Positions 20,764-29,436 of a stretch of DNA of 64,000 bases are shown piece by piece (the stretch's first letter is position 1; each line of letters starts with the position of its first letter). The notes below the pieces were generated by a model. That model searched no databases, had not been told where the DNA came from, and was given only the letters and a program-made list of their open reading frames with translations. Made by a program: the position numbers and the translations under genes. The DNA comes from Rhodospirillales bacterium (GTDB taxonomy: Bacteria; Pseudomonadota; Alphaproteobacteria; Rhodospirillales; Thalassospiraceae). The DNA lies in the NCBI GenBank assembly GCA_019634165.1, contig JAHQVT010000012.1, positions 53,528 to 117,527 of the forward strand. The letters are read 5' to 3'.

Positions 20764-21753
20764 TCAGATCAGGCGCATTTTCTTAAATAGCCAGACTTCA
20801 AATGCGACGATTGCTGACAGGATGGCCGCAACGCCGATAAATCCCCACGGGCTGTCTGCGGCAGGAATGCCCCCAACATTGATCCCTAAAAGACCCGTGA
20901 CGAAACTAATTGGCAAGAACAGCCCGGCAATGACAGTCAACCAATACATGGTTCTGTTCATGCGTTCGGTTTCAAGCGCCATCAGATTTTCATTCACGAT
21001 ATGGATGCGTTCACGCAAGGAATCGAATTCTTCAACCAGACGGATCGTTTTATCGGTCAGCGCACGCGCCCGACGTTTGAAGCGTTTATCCGACCATGCT
21101 GGTTTTTGTTCGACATAATTCGACAGCGCATCGCGCTGCGGGGCAAGGTGGCGGCGCAGGCGCGACAATTGATTGCGGACGTCTGAGCCACGTCGTCGCA
21201 GCGACAATGTCTTACCTTCTGAGACAGTTTCCTGATCTTCTTCAATCAATTCGACATCTTCTTCAAGGCCAAGCACAACATTTTCAACTCGATAAGCCAA
21301 TCGTTCGGCGGCAGTCAGCACGAAGTCATCAATGCTGCGCGGGGCATTTTTTTGTGCGATGGCGTTTCGGATATCGTCAAACGCCTTAAGAGGCTGCTTG
21401 CGCAATGTGATGACCATGTTCCCGGTTACCCAAAAGCGCACCGAAATCATATCCGCGGGATCATTTTCAGCGTTGAGATTCACCCCACGCAAATTCAACG
21501 AATAACCTGGGTCGTAAAAGAACACTGCCGGGCGTGTGCCGCGGGTCGACAGAGTGTCAGTAATGATGGGGTCAATACCGGCAATATTGATCAACCAGTC
21601 GCGAACACCATCCCCCATCCAGTCAAGATGAACCCAAAGATATTTTCCCTCGGCAATCGGCGGAAGCCCCTGTAAGAGGGTTTCCCAGTCGATTGCCTGT
21701 GCGGTGCCGTCCGGGGCAATTTCATATGCATTGACCAAGGCCGTTCTGTTCAT
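20764..21753 (-). CDS. zntB: CorA-superfamily metal transporter, ZntB-like
   Basis: A 329-residue membrane protein with a large cytoplasmic N-terminal domain, a long helix rich in charged residues, and two C-terminal transmembrane helices. The pore motif between them is GIN in FVTGLLGINVGGIPAADS, the GxN form with the GGIP extension typical of ZntB zinc transporters rather than the GMN of CorA magnesium channels. AERLAYRVENVVLGLEEDVE near 165 fits the family. I chose the second of two adjacent ATGs (21753), six bases after AAGGAG. It is divergent from the mechanosensitive channel gene. Confidence 0.85.
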   Translation of the reverse strand: MNRTALVNAYEIAPDGTAQAIDWETLLQGLPPIAEGKYLWVHLDWMGDGVRDWLINIAGIDPIITDTLSTRGTRPAVFFYDPGYSLNLRGVNLNAENDPADMISVRFWVTGNMVITLRKQPLKAFDDIRNAIAQKNAPRSIDDFVLTAAERLAYRVENVVLGLEEDVELIEEDQETVSEGKTLSLRRRGSDVRNQLSRLRRHLAPQRDALSNYVEQKPAWSDKRFKRRARALTDKTIRLVEEFDSLRERIHIVNENLMALETERMNRTMYWLTVIAGLFLPISFVTGLLGINVGGIPAADSPWGFIGVAAILSAIVAFEVWLFKKMRLI

Positions 21754-21928
21754 CATGGGCTCCTTGACTGTCTGTGTTGCGGATTGCGCCAAACAGAGCA
21801 GTTATCGTTTTCTTAAAATCCTGAACCGAAACGTTTGATGATTCGTTACGGTCTTCAGTGTAACCTGTTTACAAATGCGTAAAAGCGTTCAAATACCGGT
21901 CTTTGGATATCAATATGGATCATCAGGC

Positions 21929-24568
21929 ATGACGTCACTTCGCCACGTGTTTGCAAGTCTTGCAATCGGTTTGTTTGTAATGACGGCTTCTTATGGTGTG
22001 TCGGCACAAACCACAGATAGGGTGCAAGACGCAGCGCAGAAAATCGAACTGGAAAATGCACAAAACCAGATTGCCGAGTGGGATGTCACCCTTGATGGTC
22101 TTGAGGAAGTGCTGGGCGAGGAAGATATCACCAGCCGTGTGATTTCTGACGGACGCGAAGAAATCGAAAGTATCCAGCTTGGCATCAAGACACTTCATGA
22201 TCGCGCTGACGAGCGATTGAAACGCTATAAGGCCGCCCTTGGAAAACTGGGCGAAGCCCCGTCAGAAGGTCAGGAAGAAGCCCCCGCTGTTGCGAAAGAA
22301 CGTGAACGGTTGGGGCAGGATGTTGCACGTGTAAGCGGCGTTATCAAACAGCTTGAACTTGTTGCATTCCGGGTCGTTGAAGTATCAGACCAGTTGGCTG
22401 CCATTGCGCGTGAGCGGTTCACGCGGCGCATTTTAGGTCGGGTTGACGTGCCGTTGCATCCGGTTGAATGGTTCAAAGCATGGGGCCAGATCGTTAGTCT
22501 GCCCAGTATGGTGCAAGCCCGCTACGCCAATCTGGAAATGAGTGATCAGGTTGCTGATGAGCTGAGCGAAATCGCGCCGGGCCTTGTTTTGCTGGCATTT
22601 ATCGTCATCGCGACCCTGATTGGTGGCGAAGTATTGGTTCTGCGCTACATCCCGGCACGTTGGAAGTCCGTGCCACAAGAAGACAGTATCGCCTTGATTT
22701 CGGGAACCCGGTTTTTGTTTACTGCCGTGGTGCCCGGCATGGCGTTGTTGGTTGCGTATGGGATGCTTGAATCCCGTGAGGATGTGCTTAAAGGTGCGAT
22801 GGGGGACTTTATCCATCAGTGCTTTGCTGCGGCCCTGTTTTTGTTGTTCGTCGGTGCCGCGATCCGAAGCATCCATTCTCCGTTTGCCCCTACGTTCCGT
22901 CGATCGGGCACGACGATTACAGGTGCGCGGGTTGTCGGTCTTTCGTCGCTTGTCGTGGCATTTATCTTCGCCTGGGACATGGTGTTGCTTCAGGGCGCAA
23001 CAACATTGGGCACATCGCTTGATATTGCGCTTATTCAAAGTGTCTCGAACGTCCTGATCATTTCGGTCCTGTTGTTTGTTTCATCACTTGGTGTCTTCTG
23101 GATGCATGACGCCCGTGATCGTCATGAATTCTGGTCAAAATTAGAACGCCGCAGTCGACGTGGCCTCAAGGCAATCGCGATCCTGATGCCGATTTTGATG
23201 GCGTTAGGTTATGTCGCATTGGCCCGCTTTATCCTTGAAAACCTGATGATGGCGCTGGCATTTTTGACCTGTTACTGGTTGCTGCGCGGCTATTTCCGCG
23301 CGTTAATGCATACCTATTTGGTCAAACCGGAATCAGAAGATGATGATACGTCGACCAACGCAGTTCATGGCACGCTGTATTTCTGGCTTCGGGTTCTGAT
23401 CGATGTGGTGATGGTCTGTGTCGCGGTTCCGGTCGCGGTCATGATCTTTACCGACATTGCGTGGGATGACCTGATACTTGCGGTTCAGCAGGCCTTTGTT
23501 GGCATTCAGGTTGGGGGAATTCATTTCTCTCTTCGCTCGATCTTGCTGGCGGCTTTGATGTTTGTGATCGTGCTGGGCCTTATGCGGTTCTTCCAGCGCA
23601 TGCTCAGCACGCGAGTTTTGCCCAACACCAAACTTGATCAAGGTTTGCAGCATTCCGTTTCGGCGATTTTCGGCTATGCCGGGATTTGTCTTGCGGTTCT
23701 TTTGGCGGTGTCTGCCGCCGGGCTTGATCTTTCTAATCTTGCGATCATTGCTGGTGCGATTTCGGTCGGTATCGGTTTTGGCATGCAAAGTATTGTGAAT
23801 AACTTTGTCTCTGGCCTGATTTTGCTGGTTGAACGACCGATCAAGGTCGGTGACTGGATCGTGGTCGGCGCAGATCAGGGCTTTGTTAAAGATATCCGTG
23901 TACGTGCGACTGAAATTGAGACCTTTGATCGGTCATCGGTTGTTATTCCGAACTCTGAACTGATCTCAAACCGGGTGTTGAACTGGACGCTTAAGGAGCG
24001 GTCGGGGCGTGGCATTATCAAGATCGGTGTATCTTATGGGGCCGATGTTGATCGCGTGCGCGAAATCCTGCTTGAAATGGCTGATAAACGCCGCGAGATT
24101 TTAAGCTATCCGGCACCGCAGGTTGTCTTTATGGACTTTGGCGCCAGTTCGCTTGATTTTGAATTGCGCTATTTCTTGCGCGATATTGCCGATGTGATTT
24201 CGGTTGCAAGTTCGATCCGATTTGAAGTTGTTCAACGGTTCCGCGACGAAGGTATCGAAATTCCATTCCCGCAGCGCGACCTTAATCTGCGCGATATCGA
24301 CAAACTGACCGATGCGATCCGCGAAGCCGGGCAGGGGCGTAGGCAACCTGCCGGGGATGAGCAAAAGCATGATGAACCCGATCATAAATCGGCATCACAA
24401 ACAAATGACAATGATGATGCACGAGCAGATGCAGATGACCTTGGCGAAGGGGCAGAAAAGAAACCGACCCCGCCGTCAGCGGCAAAGGATGTGTCGCGCG
24501 ATGGTGATGCGGCAGGGCGTTCTATTCCCGATGCCGGTGGGGATTCTGATGGGGATGCGCCGCGCTAG
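21929..24568 (+). CDS. Large MscS-type mechanosensitive channel with DUF3772 domain
   Basis: An 879-residue inner-membrane channel of the MscK/MscM class. The order is: signal peptide ending near VSAQ (residue 27), a periplasmic helical domain of about 170 residues (DUF3772-like), about ten membrane helices, then the MscS domain. The pore helix is LAIIAGAISVGIGFGMQS, followed by IVNNFVSGLILLVERPIKVG, the canonical MscS signature. The last 80 residues are acidic and disordered (DDARADADDLGEGAE). Start 21929 is chosen because it gives a clean signal peptide; 21875 would add 18 residues. It should open under hypo-osmotic shock. Confidence 0.92.
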   Translation: MTSLRHVFASLAIGLFVMTASYGVSAQTTDRVQDAAQKIELENAQNQIAEWDVTLDGLEEVLGEEDITSRVISDGREEIESIQLGIKTLHDRADERLKRYKAALGKLGEAPSEGQEEAPAVAKERERLGQDVARVSGVIKQLELVAFRVVEVSDQLAAIARERFTRRILGRVDVPLHPVEWFKAWGQIVSLPSMVQARYANLEMSDQVADELSEIAPGLVLLAFIVIATLIGGEVLVLRYIPARWKSVPQEDSIALISGTRFLFTAVVPGMALLVAYGMLESREDVLKGAMGDFIHQCFAAALFLLFVGAAIRSIHSPFAPTFRRSGTTITGARVVGLSSLVVAFIFAWDMVLLQGATTLGTSLDIALIQSVSNVLIISVLLFVSSLGVFWMHDARDRHEFWSKLERRSRRGLKAIAILMPILMALGYVALARFILENLMMALAFLTCYWLLRGYFRALMHTYLVKPESEDDDTSTNAVHGTLYFWLRVLIDVVMVCVAVPVAVMIFTDIAWDDLILAVQQAFVGIQVGGIHFSLRSILLAALMFVIVLGLMRFFQRMLSTRVLPNTKLDQGLQHSVSAIFGYAGICLAVLLAVSAAGLDLSNLAIIAGAISVGIGFGMQSIVNNFVSGLILLVERPIKVGDWIVVGADQGFVKDIRVRATEIETFDRSSVVIPNSELISNRVLNWTLKERSGRGIIKIGVSYGADVDRVREILLEMADKRREILSYPAPQVVFMDFGASSLDFELRYFLRDIADVISVASSIRFEVVQRFRDEGIEIPFPQRDLNLRDIDKLTDAIREAGQGRRQPAGDEQKHDEPDHKSASQTNDNDDARADADDLGEGAEKKPTPPSAAKDVSRDGDAAGRSIPDAGGDSDGDAPR

Positions 24569-24689
24569 GGCGGCGTGCACCGTCGCGGCAAGTTCGGTTT
24601 GCCGGTTCCATGGCGCCGAGATTGGCATTTAGGGCAGGAGCCTTTTTTCGTCAGGATCTAACGGATTTTCCTGCCGGGCGGTACAAGCA

Positions 24690-25526
24690 TTATTTGATCT
24701 TGTGCTCTTGTCGTTCGGTGAAAAACTCCTCAAGTTCGGCAAAACCCATGGCCCGGTCGGAAAATCCGAATGTTCCATGGGTAACCATCTCGCGCGACGC
24801 TTCGACGAAAGCGCCATAGGCAAGTCGGGCGAGGGCAGAACCAACGCTGATCCTTTTGACGCCCGCTTCGGTCAAATCGGCTATACTAAAAGTGTTTCCG
24901 GGCATACCCATGACAACATTTACCGGTTTGCTAAGAGCGCTGCAAACAGTCCGGATCGTATCAAGATCGTACAGGCCCGGCGCATAGAGGACATCAGCGC
25001 CAGCGGCTTCAAACGCCTGAAGACGCTTGATTGTGTCGTCAAGATCAGGTCGGCCCCATAGGAAGTTTTCGCACCGTGCCGTCAGGACAAAATCATGAGG
25101 CAGGGAAGACCGTGCTTCTACAGCAGCCTGAATGCGCTCAACCGCAAGAGAAAAATCATAGAGCGGATTTTTTACGTCCCCGGTGTGATCTTCAAGCGAA
25201 CATCCCGCGAGACCAATTGATGCGGCGACTGAAACAGTTTCCGCCGAACTTTCCGGACTATCTCCCATTCCTTTTTCAAGGTCGGCAGAGACCGGAAGTG
25301 GTGTGGCAGAGACCAATGCTTGGCAGTGTTTGAACGTATCCTCGGGCGATGTTTTTCCCTCCGAAACACCAAGGGAAAATGCCATGCCCGCACTTGTTGT
25401 TGCCAAAGCACGAAAGCCAAGTGACGCAAGAATTCTGGCCGTTCCGATATCCCATGGATTGGGAATTATGAATGCGCCGGGTTCCTCGTGAAGCGCACGA
25501 AATAGGGCCCCTTTATCCTGCGTCAT
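24690..25526 (-). CDS. Isocitrate lyase/phosphoenolpyruvate mutase family protein
   Basis: A 278-residue TIM-barrel enzyme of the PEP mutase/isocitrate lyase superfamily. NPWDIGTARILASLGFRALA near 24 and LATTSAGMAFSLG near 42 form the entry strands; SADLEKGMGD near 86 supplies the acidic metal ligands; GCSLEDHTGD near 117 and TARCENFLWGR near 156 match the oxaloacetase-like branch. It lacks the KKCGH active-site loop of true isocitrate lyase and the EDKxxxKxNS loop of PEP mutase, so the reaction is not assigned. Start 25526 has GAGGA seven bases upstream. Confidence 0.85.
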   Translation of the reverse strand: MTQDKGALFRALHEEPGAFIIPNPWDIGTARILASLGFRALATTSAGMAFSLGVSEGKTSPEDTFKHCQALVSATPLPVSADLEKGMGDSPESSAETVSVAASIGLAGCSLEDHTGDVKNPLYDFSLAVERIQAAVEARSSLPHDFVLTARCENFLWGRPDLDDTIKRLQAFEAAGADVLYAPGLYDLDTIRTVCSALSKPVNVVMGMPGNTFSIADLTEAGVKRISVGSALARLAYGAFVEASREMVTHGTFGFSDRAMGFAELEEFFTERQEHKIK

Positions 25527-25652
25527 GGTCTGTCCTCTTGCGTTTAAGCGGATAGAAACTGTGTCATACACTTGAGAACATAACAAGAACAGATAAAGAG
25601 GATGTTCCCTGTAACGAATTGCCGCAGCAGGAGCATCTCGTTGGACAGATGA

Positions 25653-26075
25653 TCAGATATCAAATAATGCAGCGGTAATCTTTTGGCCCATCGGGGCCAT
25701 CAGTTCGCGCTCGCGTGGGGTAAGCCAGCGCAGTTCGGCAATTTCGTTGGCGGGAGAAAGTGATCCGGTATAATACGCAGTGAAACAGGTCATGCGCACA
25801 ATCGCACCATCTGGCTGGCTGTGCCCCTGTCCGGCAAATATCCCGAGTGTCCGAATTGTACCGGGAATAAGCTTTACGCCAAGTTCTTCGCTTATTTCAC
25901 GTTGAATGGCATCGCGTGCCGTTTCGCCCGGATCGATCTTGCCGCCTGGCAGATAAAACCGGTCTCGCCCGTGGCTGCGCACAGACAGAATTTTTGCACC
26001 GTCCCGCAATATCCAGTTGGCGGTTTCAATGACCTTGGTAATAACGGGTTCTGGGCGGGGGTGCAGATGGGACAT
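25653..26075 (-). CDS. Nudix hydrolase
   Basis: A 140-residue Nudix protein. The Nudix box spans about residues 44-66: GGKIDPGETARDAIQREISE then ELGV, with all the invariant G, E, R-E-x-x-E-E and G residues. Nudix enzymes cleave nucleoside diphosphates linked to another group. It lies 6 bp after nadC in the same direction, so it may act on a dinucleotide in NAD metabolism, but it has no NADH-pyrophosphatase zinc ribbon and no helix-turn-helix of the NrtR/NadQ regulators. Substrate unknown. Confidence 0.9.
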   Translation of the reverse strand: MSHLHPRPEPVITKVIETANWILRDGAKILSVRSHGRDRFYLPGGKIDPGETARDAIQREISEELGVKLIPGTIRTLGIFAGQGHSQPDGAIVRMTCFTAYYTGSLSPANEIAELRWLTPRERELMAPMGQKITAALFDI

Positions 26076-26081
26076 GCGGCC

Positions 26082-26921
26082 TTACAGGATCGCAACATCA
26101 AGCCCGATATCGACGGCCGGCGCTGATTGCGTAATGCGGCCAACAGATACATAATCAACACCGGTGGCGGCAATCGCGCCAATGGTTTGAAGGTTTACAC
26201 CCCCGGATGCCTCGGTCTTGCAGCGCCCATCAACAATGGCAACCGCTTCGCACAGCGTGTCCGGGCCCATGTTATCAAGCAGGATGATATCGGCCCCTGC
26301 CGTTGCGGCCTCGGCTACCTGATCAAGGGTGTCGCATTCAACTTCAATTTTCGGAAGATTAGCCGCACGGGCAGCTTCGACGCATTTCGTGATCGATCCG
26401 ACAACGCCAATATGGTTGTCCTTGATCATGACCCCGTCATAAAGTCCCATGCGGTGGTTCTGCGCACCGCCCATGCGGGTTGCGTATTTTTCAAGCTTGC
26501 GCCACCCCGGAAGGGTCTTGCGGGTATCAAGCAGCTTGGCAGTTGTATCGCCCATCGCGGCAACATAGGTGCGCGTGGTGGTGGCGATGCCCGAAAGGTG
26601 TTGGAGCGTATTCAGGGCGGTGCGTTCGGCGGTTAGAATACCGCGTGCATTGCCTTCGACCACGGCTAGAACATCCTTGGCCGATACGGCGTCACCGTCT
26701 TCACACCGCTTTTCGATTTTGGCATCAGGGACCAGCTTACGGAAACAATCAAGCGCAATATCAAGTCCGGCAATGACGATATCTTCGCGGGTTTCAAGGG
26801 CAACGCGCAGGCGTGCATCGGCGGGAATCACATTGTCCGATGTGATGTCACCAGTCCCGATGTCCTCGGCAAAGGCGCGGTCGATGAATTCCGAAATTTC
26901 AGCTTGGGTCAGGACGGTCAT
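26082..26921 (-). CDS. nadC: Nicotinate-nucleotide pyrophosphorylase (carboxylating)
   Basis: A 279-residue quinolinate phosphoribosyltransferase, making nicotinate mononucleotide from quinolinate and PRPP. TLQHLSGIATTTRTYVAAM near 104, LDTRKTLPGWRKLEKYA near 131, GGAQNHRMGLYDGVMIKDNH near 151 and ASGGVNLQTIGAIAATGVDY near 237 are the family signature. It is 78 bases below nadA, with a terminator-like hairpin in between, and 6 bp before the Nudix gene. No nadB is present in the cluster. Confidence 0.97.
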   Translation of the reverse strand: MTVLTQAEISEFIDRAFAEDIGTGDITSDNVIPADARLRVALETREDIVIAGLDIALDCFRKLVPDAKIEKRCEDGDAVSAKDVLAVVEGNARGILTAERTALNTLQHLSGIATTTRTYVAAMGDTTAKLLDTRKTLPGWRKLEKYATRMGGAQNHRMGLYDGVMIKDNHIGVVGSITKCVEAARAANLPKIEVECDTLDQVAEAATAGADIILLDNMGPDTLCEAVAIVDGRCKTEASGGVNLQTIGAIAATGVDYVSVGRITQSAPAVDIGLDVAIL

Positions 26922-26959
26922 TTTGGATTGGCGCTTTGAATGCTGATGGGGATAAGGAA

Positions 26960-26986
26960 ACAGCCCCGCAAAACCTGCGGGGCTGT
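26960..26986 (-). terminator. Terminator-like hairpin between nadA and nadC
   Basis: An 11-bp perfect stem (ACAGCCCCGCA / TGCGGGGCTGT) with a 5-base loop, followed on the minus strand by TTTCCTTATC. The T-run is modest, so it may only lower read-through from nadA into nadC. Confidence 0.65.
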
Positions 26987-26999
26987 GAATTGTTTTGGC

Positions 27000-28022
27000 C
27001 TAGGCCGCGTCGTCTTTTTTGACCGGAATGTGTTTTGACATTTCGAGCATGCGTTCAAGCGGCGCAACGGCAGCCACGCGCAGGTCTTCTGGCATGACAA
27101 TCTGGGGGCCGTTATTGACCAGGCACAGATACAGCTTTTCGAGCGTATTAAGCTCCATGAACGGGCAATTGTTGCACGCACATGACCCATCGGCACCCGG
27201 AACTGGAATGAATTCCTTGTGCGGGGCGGCTTTTTCCATCTGGTGGATGATGTGGGGCTCGGTCGCGATCAGGTATTTCTGATCCGGGCCATTAATCACA
27301 TATTCCAGAATAGCTCGGGTCGATCCAATGTGATCGGCATGTTTCAGAATGCCTTCATGGCATTCCGGGTGTGCGGCAACCTTGGCGTCCGGGTTTTGCG
27401 TTTGCAAACGGATCAGTTCGCGTTCGGAAAACTGTTCATGCACGATGCATGACCCATTCCAAAGTGTCATGTCCCGACCGGTTTTCTTGGCAAGATAGGC
27501 GCCAAGATGGCGGTCAGGGGCCCAAAGGATCGGCTTGTCGGCCGGGATTTGATCAATGATCTCGGCCGCATTGGACGAGGTCACGATAATATCGGATGCT
27601 GCCTTCACCTCTGCCGAGCAGTTAATATAGGTGATGGAAACATGATCAGGATGTTCTTCGCGGAATTTGCGGAACGGTTCTGGCTGGCACGAATCTTCGA
27701 GCGAGCAACCCGCTTTGGAATCCGGTAGCAGGACGGTTTTGTTGGGGCTTAGGATCTTGGCAACTTCGGCCATGAAGCGCACGCCACAAAATACGATGAC
27801 ATCGGCATCGGTTTCGGCAGCTTTGCGCGACAAATCAAGGCTGTCACCGACAAAGTCGGCAAGATCCTGAATTTCCCCATCCTGATAGTAATGGGCCAGA
27901 ATGATCGCGTTCTTTTCTTTCTTAAGACGGGCAATTTCCGCCTCAAGATCCAAAGTCGGATCAATCTGCATTTCTGACATTGCGTCGGCTGATGCCTCGG
28001 CAATGGTGATCATCTCATTCAT
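27000..28022 (-). CDS. nadA: Quinolinate synthase
   Basis: A 340-residue 4Fe-4S enzyme that condenses iminoaspartate and dihydroxyacetone phosphate to quinolinate. Marks: [20 protein letters not shown] near 41, [17 protein letters not shown] near 76 (first cluster Cys), [13 protein letters not shown] near 130, [19 protein letters not shown] near 217, and [19 protein letters not shown] near 280 with the last cluster cysteines. It is first of the nadA-nadC-nudix row. Its leader carries a strong hairpin. Confidence 0.97.
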   Translation of the reverse strand: MNEMITIAEASADAMSEMQIDPTLDLEAEIARLKKEKNAIILAHYYQDGEIQDLADFVGDSLDLSRKAAETDADVIVFCGVRFMAEVAKILSPNKTVLLPDSKAGCSLEDSCQPEPFRKFREEHPDHVSITYINCSAEVKAASDIIVTSSNAAEIIDQIPADKPILWAPDRHLGAYLAKKTGRDMTLWNGSCIVHEQFSERELIRLQTQNPDAKVAAHPECHEGILKHADHIGSTRAILEYVINGPDQKYLIATEPHIIHQMEKAAPHKEFIPVPGADGSCACNNCPFMELNTLEKLYLCLVNNGPQIVMPEDLRVAAVAPLERMLEMSKHIPVKKDDAA

Positions 28023-28539
28023 GGCGTCGTCTCATCTCGCCTGTTGCAAGCCGGAGATAAGCAGCGGGGCCCGGCATTGCAAGTTAATGACAGTTTGAAA
28101 CCTGAATATCGCCATTGGACCGGGAAGGCAAGGAATAGGGGCGCTTCATGAAGGTTGCGTTGCGCAAAGCGGCATGTGCCTCAGCCTCAGATGAGAAGCT
28201 TTTTCTTGGTTTTTCAAGAGAAAATCAGCGATGAACTGCGCTATTTTAAAACTTAAAGGGGCGTTTTATTTGAAGTTGTAAAATAAAAAATAAGAAGATT
28301 GCAAAATTCAGCGAAATACTGGTATAGTAAAAGCTGGATATATTTTTACAGCGTCGCAAATATATCGGTTTCTGTTTTAAATTTTATTTTGATCAATGCG
28401 GTATCGAAAGGGATTTTTGAAATCCCGGTTGCGATCCGCGATAAAGCACGTGCCTGAAATAAATTCTGATTGTTAGGCGGCGGGAATCGTCCTGTGCGTC
28501 CTTTCGAACCAACGTGCGTTTGCGCGCCAGGAGCCTTCT
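28023..28539. other. 517-base divergent gap between nadA and a small hypothetical gene
   Basis: Three parts are visible. Next to nadA, TTGCAAGCCGG (28044-28054) pairs with CCGGCATTGCAA (28071-28082) as an 11-bp stem with one bulge, directly before the ribosome site. From about 28200 to 28400 the sequence turns strongly AT-rich, unlike the neighbouring genes. At 28410-28426 GGGATTT / AAATCCC makes a 7-bp hairpin with a 3-base loop. Promoters for both genes must be here; I found no clear consensus pair. Confidence 0.5.
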
Positions 28540-28866
28540 TTGACAAACCGAACCACATCGAAAATTCTAAATTTTGTAAGCCCGTTCAGCATGCGCGGCT
28601 TTGCCGAAGTGTTGCCAGCCGGTTCTTATAAGGTCACCACTGAAGAAACGCAGGATGAGAGTGTTACCTATCCTACATGGCAATGGGTTTCGACAGAGAT
28701 GCATCTGAATACCAATTCTGACCGTCCGGTCGATGCCCGCGTGGTCAGAGTTGACCCCCGTGATCTTGAAGTAGCCTATTTGCGCGATCAGAAAATGATT
28801 GATGCCCGCCCGAAAGTCGCATTTTCGGCCCGTGGGTCGAACACCCGCGCCAAACGCGTCTTTTAA
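28540..28866 (+). CDS. Small hypothetical protein
   Basis: A 108-residue protein starting at TTG 28540, with AGGAG six bases before it, which decides the start. It resembles a widespread small alphaproteobacterial type: FVSPFSMRGFAEVLPAGSY near residue 12, KVTTEETQDE, then WQWVSTEMHLNT. These patterns (PF...G...LPAG.Y.V.TEE) are shared by many uncharacterised proteins I recall, none with known function. There are no signal peptide or membrane segments. The C-terminus is basic (RGSNTRAKRVF). It is transcribed alone, away from nadA. Confidence 0.7.
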   Translation: MTNRTTSKILNFVSPFSMRGFAEVLPAGSYKVTTEETQDESVTYPTWQWVSTEMHLNTNSDRPVDARVVRVDPRDLEVAYLRDQKMIDARPKVAFSARGSNTRAKRVF

Positions 28867-28898
28867 TCAGATTTCCGGTCAGGGTGACCTGACCGGAA

Positions 28899-28960
28899 CA
28901 AGATTAGACCGAAAATCCCTAATATTCCGCCTATTTGATCTTGGTGAAGGCCTTATGGAA
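28899..28960 (-). pseudogene. Decayed duplicate of the 3' end of a glutamine-synthetase-type gene
   Basis: Bases 28899-28929 match 29432-29460 almost perfectly, and 28930-28958 match the region 29502-29533 of the intact gene. The 44 or so bases between are missing, apparently by deletion between two ATATTC repeats. Read on the minus strand the frame is kept: FHKAFTKIK, stop, AEY, stop, GFSV, stop, against FHRAFTKIKQAEY and YYGFSV in the intact protein. It is too short and broken to make anything. Confidence 0.65.
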
Positions 28961-29108
28961 GCCGTCCTAAGCGGTTATTTCCGAACCAATGATACAGGCC
29001 AGAAAGCAGCCATCTGCTGTTACATATCTGCTTTGCAGAATGAGAATTATGCGTTTGCCCAGGATGAGATCATAACGCGTGTAGCTGATACACATGAGAG
29101 TCTTTGAT

Positions 29109-29333
29109 ATGGATTGGGTCCCGATCGTCTTCGGTACGTTTAAAGTTATCGCACTCCTCACGGCCATGTTCTTCGCCATCAAATGGCATTACGATCAAGG
29201 CGAGAAGAAGGGGAGGGAAGCGGTGCTACGCGCAAGCGCCAAGATCACTGCACTCTTCGTGCTGGCGCTGCTTGGCGTTGGGCTCATTACCTTCGTCCTT
29301 AGCAGGATGCTCGGTTTGAACCTGAGCTATTGA
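29109..29333 (+). CDS. Small two-helix membrane protein, possibly acquired
   Basis: A 74-residue ORF with two clear hydrophobic helices (IVFGTFKVIALLTAMFFAI and ITALFVLALLGVGLITFVL) joined by a basic loop HYDQGEKKGREAVLRASAK. Start ATG 29109 has GAGAG eight bases upstream; the ATG at 29094 has no such site. I recall similar small proteins with DW-I-P and KWHYDQG in gammaproteobacteria, function unknown. Codon use unlike its surroundings and its place in the scar region suggest horizontal arrival. Confidence 0.55.
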   Translation: MDWVPIVFGTFKVIALLTAMFFAIKWHYDQGEKKGREAVLRASAKITALFVLALLGVGLITFVLSRMLGLNLSY

Positions 29334-29436
29334 TGAAAACGCATCGAACCTAGCGCCGATCTCCCGAGTAATGAGCAGGGATCAGATCGAAAGCCTGTAG
29401 AAAAGGGGACAGATTTATTTTTCTGGGAACACAAGA

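Larger units (their letters stand above)
28867..29436. other. 570-base scar region between the small gene and the glutamine synthetase gene
   Basis: This stretch holds a decayed copy of the end of the neighbouring glutamine-synthetase-type gene (28899-28960), a 74-codon membrane ORF (29109-29333), and GGGGACAGATTTATTTTT at 29405-29422, a motif I recall near IS200-like transposases. Codon choice in the ORF (frequent CTC, AGG, CTA) differs from the neighbours. Together this looks like the remains of an insertion. Confidence 0.55.

Noticed and set aside
28044..28082. NAD riboswitch before nadA
   Set aside because: The stem alone does not show the conserved elements of the known NAD-sensing RNAs.
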